From the NCBI RefSeq assembly GCF_038066715.1, contig NZ_JBBUKT010000005.1:310001-374000 (forward strand): a stretch of DNA of 64,000 bases. Direction: 5' to 3'. This document shows positions 1-9,700 of the stretch, piece after piece. This DNA comes from Luteolibacter sp. Y139. Its GTDB lineage: Bacteria > Verrucomicrobiota > Verrucomicrobiia > Verrucomicrobiales > Akkermansiaceae. How positions within the stretch are numbered: position 1 is the first letter of the stretch; each line of letters opens with the position of its first letter. Under the pieces are notes generated by a model. That model did no database searches. It was given only the letters and a program-made list of their open reading frames with translations, and was not told the DNA's origin. The position numbers and the translations under genes are program-made.

Positions 1-1
1 T

Positions 2-712
2 CTAACAGAGGCGGTGCGCACGCTGCTGGTGCAGCGGCTGGTGTTGCAAGAAGCCGAAGGAAAGAAGTGGGGAGATCGCCCGGAGGTGGCGGCGAAGATC
101 GAGCGCTCGCGGGCGACGATCGTGGCCGAGAGCTACCTGCGCTCGATCGCCGAGCCGGAAGCGGATTTTCCTTCGGAAGAGCTTTTGAAAAAGGCCTATG
201 ACGGCGCGGGCGATGCGCTCAATGTGCAACGCCGCCACAAGCTCGCGCAGGTTTTCATCGCTGCTCCTGAAGCGGCGAAGGATAAGGCTGCCAAGGAAGC
301 CGAAGTGGCCGACGTGAAGAAGAAGCTGGCTGCTCCGAATGCCGACTTTGCCGCGATCGCGCGTGCTTCCAGCGAGGAAGCGACGTCCGCTGGCAAGGGT
401 GGCGAGATCGGCTGGCTGGATGAGAACCTCATCGAGGAAGGCATCCGCACGGAGATCACGAAATTGTCCAAAGGCGGGGTAACTGGTGCCATCCAACTCA
501 AGGACGGCTGGCACTTCGTAAAAGTACTAGATCGCGAGGAACCGCGGAAGCTGAGCTTTGACGAAGTGAAGCCCCGTCTAGCCGAGAGGCTCCGTGAGCA
601 GCGTGCGCAGGCCGCCAGCCAGGAGTATGTGGCGAAACTGTTACGTGATCATCCGGTCGTCATCAACGAGATTGAGCTTCCGAAGGTTCTCGCCGAGCCG
701 AAGTCCAAATAA
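2..712 (+). CDS. Peptidylprolyl isomerase, PpiC/parvulin type (5'-truncated by window edge)
   Basis: The reading frame is open from the first bases, so the N-terminus lies outside the window. The visible 236 residues look like the end of a SurA/PrsA-type periplasmic isomerase: a helical stretch (QRLVLQEAEGKKWG), then a parvulin core with the segments RRHKLAQVFIA, GKGGEIGWLDE and GWHFVKVLDREEP, and a short helical tail. Parvulins catalyse cis-trans isomerisation of prolyl bonds and act as folding chaperones for exported proteins. The gene ends 26 bp before the giant haemagglutinin-like gene and points the same way, so co-transcription and a role in folding that exoprotein are plausible but inferred. 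The family call is secure; the exact subgroup is not, because the N-terminal chaperone part is missing. Confidence 0.85.
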   Translation, partial: LTEAVRTLLVQRLVLQEAEGKKWGDRPEVAAKIERSRATIVAESYLRSIAEPEADFPSEELLKKAYDGAGDALNVQRRHKLAQVFIAAPEAAKDKAAKEAEVADVKKKLAAPNADFAAIARASSEEATSAGKGGEIGWLDENLIEEGIRTEITKLSKGGVTGAIQLKDGWHFVKVLDREEPRKLSFDEVKPRLAERLREQRAQAASQEYVAKLLRDHPVVINEIELPKVLAEPKSK

Positions 713-738
713 CCCCACGCGCTTTCGCTTTCCCTCAC

Positions 739-3700
739 ATGTCACCCGCTCGCCACCCGCACCGTCTCCTCCGCTCATCGCAGCTCGCAGGCACCGCATT
801 GGTCCTGCTTGGAGAATTGGGTCTGCTCACCGGGCCAGCGATGGCCGGTGACATTTTGCGAGGTGGCAGGGCAGCAGGTTCAGCGCCGACGGGTGCGGCG
901 AATCCAGTGGGCACCACGCCGCCACCGATCGTGCCGGCGGGTGGGACGACGCGTGACTCGCTGGCGCGGACCGCGATGGCGATCCAGTCGGTGCAGGCGA
1001 TGCAGCTGGCCGCGCGCAATCTTGCGAACAGCGGTGGCAATCACGCGAACACGAATCCTTCGGGTAGCGGTGCAGTCTTGCCAGATGTGCCGGATGGTCT
1101 TGGCACGGGTGGCTTGCAGGTCGACTCGCGGGTGACGGGACCGAACTCGACTTTCTGGAAGGGTGCGAACCTGCCGGTGCAGAGCACGACTTCCGGTGGC
1201 ACCACCACGGTGACGGTGAAGCAGACGGCGCAACAGGCGCTGCTGAACTGGGAGACGATGAACGTCGGCAAGAATACGACGCTCACCTTCGACCAGACCG
1301 ATGGCGGCTCGAACGTGGGGCAGTGGATTGCGTTCAACTTCGTCAACGACCCGCTCCTGAACCCGACCCAGATCCTCGGCAACATCGAGGCGAAGGGGCA
1401 GGTGTACGTGATGAACCGCAACGGGATCGTCTTCGGCGGCAAGTCGCAGGTGAATGTCCACGCGCTGGTGGCATCCGCGCTGCCGATCAACACGAACCTG
1501 ATCGACCGCGGTCTGCTGAACAATCCGGACCAGCAGTTCCTTTTCTCCGCGCTGGCGATGCCTGCGGGCAATGATGGCATGCCGGCCTTCGATCCCGGTC
1601 TGCCGGCGAACACGCGGATCGGTGATGTGATCGTGGAGGCGGGTGCGCAGCTGACTGCGCCGACTTCCGTGGACAAGGTGGGCGGACGCATCGCGCTGGT
1701 GGGTGCGAACGTGGTCAACAACGGCTCGATTTCCACGGCGGACGGGCAGACGATCCTGGCGGCTGGATTGCAGGTGGGCTTCGATGCGCACAAGAGCTCG
1801 GATCCTTCGCTGCGCGGTCTGGATACCTTCATCGGTGCGGTGGCGGATCCTGCTTCGACGCTGACGGCTTACGCTGGCTCGGCGACGAACAACGGCATCA
1901 TCGACTCGCCGCGTGCGAACATCACGATGGCGGGCAAGGCAGTGAACCAGATGGGCGTGATCACGAGCACGACCTCGGTCTCGCTCAATGGTCGCATTGA
2001 CCTGCTGGCGGACTACGATGCGATCGGCAACATCGCGTATGATCCCTCGAGCGCGACCTCGTTCTCTTTCCTCAATCGTTCGTCGGGCAATGTCACGCTT
2101 GGTGAGGACAGTGTCACCCGGATCACGCCGGAGCTTTCCAGCACGGACAAGGTGGTGGGCTCGGTGCTGGCGCTGCCTTCGCAGGTGAATGTCCGCGGCA
2201 ACGTGGTGCACTTCGACGACAACTCGATCCTCTACGCGCCGAGCGCGAACGTGACGGTGAGCGCGGGCACTTGGAATACGATTCCGGCTTCGACGCCGTC
2301 TGGAACGCCGGAGTATTCTTACATCCGCTCGGGTGGGCGCATCGATATCGACAGCGGTGCGACGATTGACGTGTCGGGTTCGCAGAACGTGGCTTCGTCG
2401 GTGACGTCGAACATCGTGCGTGCGGAATTGCGCGGCACGGAGCTGGCGGATTCGCCGCTGCTGCGCGATGGGCCGCTGCGCGGGCAGACGGTTTACATCG
2501 ATGTCACGGAGACCGGCGTCTACAATGGCAAGACCTGGGTGGGCACCGCGCTGGCGGACCTGACGGGCTACGTGAACCTGGTGGAGCGCACGGTGGGTGA
2601 GCTCACGGCAGCCGGTGGCACCGTGAAGCTGCAGGCCGGTGATGCGGTGGTCATTCGCGACAATGCGGAGGTCAATGTTTCCGGCGGCTGGGTCAACTAC
2701 GCGGGCGGCGTGGTGCAGACGAGCCGCGTGTCCGCAGGCGGGAAGGTTTTCGACATTTCCGATGCGACTCCGGACCGCGTCTATGACGGTGTCTTCACTG
2801 GCAGCAACCTGGTGGTGAACAAGAAGTGGGGCACGGTGCAGGAGTACGTGAATCCCTTCACGCTGAACGGGACCCGCTACCAGGAAGGCTTCACGCAGGG
2901 TGGTGCGGGCGGTGCGCTCGATATCGCCGCGGGTTCGGTGGTGCAGGATGGCAAGCTCTCCGGCAATACGGTGGTGGGCACGCGCCAGACGACGAACCAG
3001 CCGAAGGCCTCGTCGCTGAGCATTTCGCTGACGGCGCAGCGCATCCTGAATGGCACGCCGGTCGAATACACGCCGCACAACACGACGGTCACTTTCTCTA
3101 ACAGCAATCCGCAGGCTCCGGTGGCGGACTTCGCGCTCGATGCATCCGGTCATCCGGAGGCGCTGCCGACGGAGCGCTTGAACGATCTTTTCCTCTCGCC
3201 TGAATTGTTGGAGGAAAGCGGTTTCGGTGCGCTTTCCGTCCGCTCGCTCGATGGTGACATCGTGGTGGAGGAGGGGGTCGCGCTGAAGGCGGCGCCAAGG
3301 GGCTCGATCTCGCTGGCGGGTGCGAATCTCACGGTCAATGGCTCGATCATCGCGCCGGGTGGCACGCTGAGCTTCACGGCCTACAACATTTCGCCGGACA
3401 CGGTGGCGGACCTGAAGGCGAGCGGCACGACGACGGAGCTGCCGGCGGCGGATCCGAACCGCGGGTTCTTCCGGCTGGGCAGTAATGCGGTGCTGAGCAC
3501 TGCTGGGCTGATCGCAGATGACCGGCCGCTTTCGCCGACGGCGCAGCAGACGCCGCAGATCATCACCGGTGGCTCGATTTCGGTGACGGCGATGTCGGCA
3601 CTGCTTGCGGAAGGATCGGTGGCGGATGTGTCCGGCGGCATGATCGCGAGCTCGACCGGCAAGTATACCTATGGCAATGCGGGCAGTCTCTCGATCCTGG

Positions 3701-6700
3701 CGGGTCGCGATGTTTCTCTCTCGGGTGTCACGGGTGGCACGCTTGCGCTGGGTGGTGAGCTGCGTGGATTCTCGGGCGCGAAGGGCGGCTCGCTGAGCCT
3801 GCGCGCGCAAGCGATCCAGGTCGGTGGAGCGGCACCGGCGGGTGTCTTCCATGTCGATCCGACGTTCTTCGACCAAGGTGGCTTCACGAGCTTCTCGCTG
3901 ACGGGCATCGGCCGTGAAGGTGGCGCGGGGATGGTGATCGCACCGGGCACGACGATCGCGCCGACGGTGACGAGCTGGGTGGCGAACGATACGAATGGAG
4001 TACTAGGTTTCTCGGAGATCGTGAAGCCGGAGGGCTTGCGCTCGCCGCTGAGCCTTTCCTTCGGTGCCACTGGTGCGGCCAATGAATTCCTCTCGAACGC
4101 GCTGATCCTGCGCGGCGACACGGTGATGGGGGCGGGCTCGGTGATCGATGCGGGGCCGAAGGGCAGCGTGACGCTTTCCGGACAGACGGTGGAGGTGCAC
4201 GGCTCGGTGCTGGCCGCGGGTGGCTCGATCAAGGTCACGGGTGCGAACAATTTCCCGCTGCCGGGCATCAACCCGGTGGCGCAGAATCCATCGGTGACGG
4301 TCCTGATCGGATCGGATGCGGTGCTGGATGCGTCGGGTGAGACTTTCCTGGTTCCCGATTCGTTCGGTCGCAAGCGCGGTGCGGTGCTCGACGGTGGCTC
4401 GATCACGGTGTCCGGCAACATTGCCGCGCAGGCGGGGGCGAAGCTGGATGTGTCGGGAAGCAGCGACACGCTGGACCTGCTGCCGGGTGAATCCGGCCGC
4501 TCGCTGGATGACATCGCGTCCGGCAGCTCCGGCACGACGAGCAAGCCGTATCAGACGCGAGGCGACTCGATGCTGGTCGAGAGCAACGCGGGCAAGATCA
4601 CTCTAACAGGAAGCCAGATGCTGCTGTCCGATGCCACGCTGATGGGCGAGGCGGGCGGATCGACGGCGGCCGGCGGGACGCTTTCGGTTTCCTCGGGAAG
4701 GTTCTATCTGCTGGGCAATCTGGCGAACCCGGATGACACGACGCTGCTGGTGAAGCAATCGGGCAGCGTGATGGCGAACGGCTTCGTGCCGACGATCGGT
4801 GCGAATGCGCCGGTGGATGGCAGCGGGGTGCTGGGTGGCGGACGTTTCGCGGCGGATCATTTCACGGAGGGCGGCTTCGCCAATCTGGATCTGGGTGGCA
4901 CGATTGGCTTCACGGGCAATGTGGCGATCAATGCCGATGGCCGGATCACGGCGGGCACGGGTCCGGTGATCACGGCGAGCGGCACCGTTTCGCTCAATGC
5001 GCGCTACGTGGCGGTGGGGAACAATTTCGACACGCCGAAGCTCTCAAGCGAGTCCCAAGAGAATCCGGAGTATGACGTCAATGGCGTGTTCCGCCGGATG
5101 CCGCCGACGAATGGCACCGGTTCGGTATCGATCTCGGCGGGCTTGATCGATGTGGGTGACCTCGCGCTGCGCGATGTGGGCTCGCTCAACCTGACGGCGA
5201 CGAATGGCGACATCCGCGGCAACGGGACGCTGGCGGTGGCGGGTGACATCACTCTAACAGCGGGGCAGATTTATCCGCCGACCGGGCTTGATTTCACGAT
5301 CGCGGCCTTCGACTACACGGCGGGTGGCACGGGTCACAAGGGATCGGTGACGATCAATGGCTCGGGCAGCAGGAACCTGCCGCTGTCGGGTGGAGGGAAG
5401 CTTTCGGTTTACGGTTCGACGATCGTCCAGAATGGCACGCTGCGCGCGCCGTTTGGCAAGATCCAGCTGGGCTGGGATGGCACGGGCACGGCGCCGTCGG
5501 ATTTATTCACGGGGCTTTCGTTCACCAAGACGACTTCGCTCACGCTGGGGGCTAACAGCGTCACTTCCGTCTCGGGCATCGATCCGCTGACTGGCAAGGG
5601 AATCACGGTGCCGTATGGCGTGAGCTTCGATGGCACGTCGTGGATCGATCCGGGTGGCAATGACATCACGACCTCGGGACCGCCGCAGAAGTCGGTGACG
5701 CTTTCGGCTGAATCCGTGACGACGGTGGCGGGCTCGAAGGTGGACATCCGCGGTGGTGGCGAGTTGCAGGCTTACCGCTGGGTGCAGGGGCTGGGTGGTT
5801 CGCGGGATATCCTGGCGGACACGGGCAGCTTCGCGATCGTGCCGGGCTATAGCGCGGAGTATGCGCCGTATGCGCCTTTCAATACGGCGTCCTCGCTGGG
5901 CGGTGATGCGGGCTTTGTGAATGGCAACCTGCAGGTGGGCGACCAGATCACGCTGGATGGTTCGAGTGGTCTGCCGGCTGGGACTTACACGCTGCTGCCG
6001 GCGCGCTATGCGACGCTGGCGGGTGCTTATCTGATCAAGCCGCTGGCGGGTGCCGCGATCGGCACCGTGCCGGTTGCGGATGGTTCGAAGGTGGTGTCGG
6101 GCGTGCGCTTCAATGGTCTTGAGGCCAATCGCGATACGCCGCAAATCGTGACGCGCTTCGAGCTCACGCCGCCGACGACGCTGGCGGGTCGTGCGGAGTA
6201 CACGAAGCTGCTCGCTAACAATTTCTTCACCGGCGGCTCGATCCGCGTTCCGGGTGATTCCGGGCAGTTGGTGCTGGCCGCGACGAAGGCGATGGCGCTG
6301 GGTGGCAGCATTTCCTCGGAGGCCGGTGACAAGTTCCGCGGCGGCCTGATCGACATCAGCAGCCCGGTGGATATCCTGATCTCCAATGGCACCGCGACGG
6401 GCGGTTCCGGCGTGCTGGTGCTGGACTCCGCGCTGCTCTCCAGCTTCGGTGCCGAGAGCCTGCTGATCGGTGGGGTCCGCACGACGACGGCCGACGGCAC
6501 GCTGGTGGCGGTGACGACGGGCAACCTGACGGTCGACAATGCCGGTGCGCCGCTCAAGGGCAGCGAAATCATTCTGGCCGCGAAGACGGCGCTGAACATC
6601 GAAGACGGCTCGGTCATCCAACAGAGCGGTTCTTCCGAAGGCGACACGCTGATCCTGGGCGATGCGTCGGTGGCGGGCAGCGGCAATGGCGCGCTGCTCC

Positions 6701-9700
6701 GCGTGAGCGGGCAGACGGATGCGCCGGTGCTGCGCCGCGGAGTGACGCCGGGTGGCACGCCGCGGCTGGAGATCGGTGCGGGTGCCTCGATCAAGGCGAC
6801 GGGCATCACGCTCGACTCGACTTCTCTAACCGTCATCGATCCGACGGCGGTGCTGACGGCCGATGCGCTGGCGCTGGCCAGCGGTCGCATCAGCCTGGTG
6901 CTGGATCCTACGGTCGCTCCGGGAGCGGATGCCGGTCTTGTTTTGAGCGGTGCCACGCTGACCTCGCTGTCTTCGGCGAAGTCGCTGGCGCTTTCGAGCT
7001 ACTCGTCGATCGACCTGCTTGGTGCGGGTTCGGTGGGCGGGGTTTCCAGCAATGGCAAGCCGGTCATCGACACGCTGTCGCTGCGCGCTGCGGAGATCCG
7101 CGGGCTGAATGCGAATGGCGGCGACGTGACCTTCAATGCGCGGGTCATCGAACTCGACAACCGTCCCGGCGGCACTGCCGGTGCGGCGACGCCGGTCACG
7201 GGTGGCACGCTTTCCTTCAATGCCGAGACGATCCGCATGGGGATGGGCACGCTCGGTGCGGGTGGCTTTGCGAACTACAATCTCACGGCGAACAAGGGCT
7301 TCTCGATTGCTGAGAGCGGCCGCTTCAATGCGGCGGGGAACTTGCAGATCAACGCGCCGCTGATCGACTCGGCGAGCGCGGTGAGCTATGCGCTCACGGC
7401 TTCCGGTTCGCTGAAGACCGGCGGTGGTGGAAATGTGACCACGAGCACGACGGCGGGTCTGGGTGCTTCGCTTTCGTTCACCGGTTCATCGGTCGAGCTC
7501 GCGTCCAACATCATCTTGCCGAGCGGGAGTGTTTCCGCGCATGCGACCACGGGCAACGTGGTGGTGTCCGGCTCCATCGATGCGGGTGGGTCCGCGCGCC
7601 GCTTCATGGATCAGACGCGCTACACCAGCGGCGGGCTGATCAGCCTGACCTCCGATACGGGGAACGTGACGGTGACCGATTCCGGGAAGCTTTCCGTGGC
7701 GGCGAAGCCGGGCGGTGGCAATGCGGGCCAGCTCAGCATCTCGGCCATCCATGGCTCGACGACGATCGCCGGGACGATTGCCGGCAAGGGCGGGGCAGGC
7801 GGGCACAATGGCAGCTTCTCGCTCGACGTGGGATCGCTGCCATCGCTGGCGAGCCTCGATTCGCAGCTGAACCAGAATTTCTTCACCGGCCAGCGTGCGT
7901 ATCGCGTGCGGACGGGTGATGTGGCGGTGGATGGCACCGCGCTGGCGGAGAGCTACTCGCTGTCCGCGGATGCGGGCTCGATCACGGTGAGCGGCACGAT
8001 CGACGTGTCCGGCGCGGAGGGTGGCTCGGTGCGACTGGTGGCGAGCAAGAACCTGACGCTGGCGAGCGGTTCGCTGATCGATGCTTCGGCGGATGATTTC
8101 GATTCCGCTGGCAAGGGTGGCGACGTGGTCCTGGAAACGCGCGGCGCTTCGGGCGGTGTGGTTTCGGTCAATGCGGGTTCCACGATTGATCTCTCGGTGG
8201 CGAGCAAGACGGCTAACAGCGCTGCGATTGGCGACTTCAGCGGCACGCTGCAGGTGCGTGCGCCGCAACTTTCCGGCGGCACGGATCTCGCGGTGGGCAA
8301 CCTGGCGGGCACGATCACCGGTGCTTCGAACGTGATCGTGGAAGGTTACAAGACCTACGATCTCACCGGAACCGGCACGATCAGCACGACGGTGCAGAAC
8401 ACGGTGAAGACCGACGCGACGACCTTCGTTTCTAACAGCGCGACGATTGAGAATCGCATCCTGGCGGCGAATGGTGGCACGGCTGGAACGCTCGGCTCGA
8501 TCCTGACGGTGCGCCCCGGCGCGGAGATCATCAATACGACCGGCGACCTCACGCTCGGTGGTGCCAGCACCTCTGGAAACTCGGGTGACTGGAACCTGGC
8601 GACCTTCCGCTTCGGTGCGGAGCAGGTGCCCGGCATCCTGACGCTGCGTGCGGCGGGCAACCTGGTCTTCAACAACAGCCTCACCGACGGCTTCGCGACC
8701 GGCGCGTATACCGCGGCGATGCTGGCGAACAATGCGAACCTGGCAGACAACGCCGAGTCTTGGTCGTATCGCCTGGTGGCGGGTGCGGACTTCGCTGCCG
8801 CCGACACACGCTCGGTGGTGCCGATGCAGTTTGCGGACAACATTGCGCTGGGAGCTGCGGGCGGTTCGCTGAAGCTCGGCAAGAACGGCGGTGCGGCGAT
8901 CGTGACTGGCGGCACAGCGGCGCTGACCTCGACGATCCTCAGTGCGACTTCCACTTCCGGTCTCTATCAGGTCATCCGCACCGGTAGCGGTGACATCGAC
9001 GTCGTCACGGCGGGCGACATCCAGTTGCTGAATGCCTTTGCCTCGATCTACACGGCGGGCACGCAGGTGGCCGATCCGACGATGGGCGGCACCTTTGTCC
9101 TGCCGATCAACCGGATGACGGGCAGCACGGGAACGCTGGGTTCGATCCAGCAGACGTCCGGTTCGCCGATCCAGTACACGCTGGGCGGTGGCAATGTGAC
9201 GCTGAATGCGGGTCACGACATCGTTCACCTGACGAAGACCAGCGCGGGCACGCTGATCCAGGATTCGCAGCGGCAGATGCCGGTGAACTGGCTCTATCGC
9301 CGCGGCTACATCAATCCGACCACGGGTGAATTCGGCGCGACGCGGAATGGCGACACCGCCTCGACGACGTGGTGGGTGGACTTCACGAATTTCTTCGAAG
9401 GCATCGGTGCGCTGGGCGGTGGCGATGTGAGCCTCACGGCTGGACGCGATGTCAGCAACGTGGACGCGGTGGCACCGACGAATGCGCGGATGCCCGGCGG
9501 TAAGCCATCGGCCGACAAGCTGGTGGAACTGGGTGGCGGCGATATCCGCGTGAAGGCGGGCCGCAACATCGATGGCGGTGTTTATTACGTGGAGCGCGGC
9601 GAGGGCTCGCTGCTTGCCGGCGCGAACATCACGACGAATTCGACGCGCTCGCCTTCGATCACGATCATCCGCACGCCTTCGCAGGTCAGCGATTCGCGGA

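Noticed and set aside
880-3876. 998-residue open frame antisense to the haemagglutinin-like gene
   Set aside because: Arg/His-dominated translation typical of the complement of GC-rich coding DNA; the plus-strand gene is clearly real.
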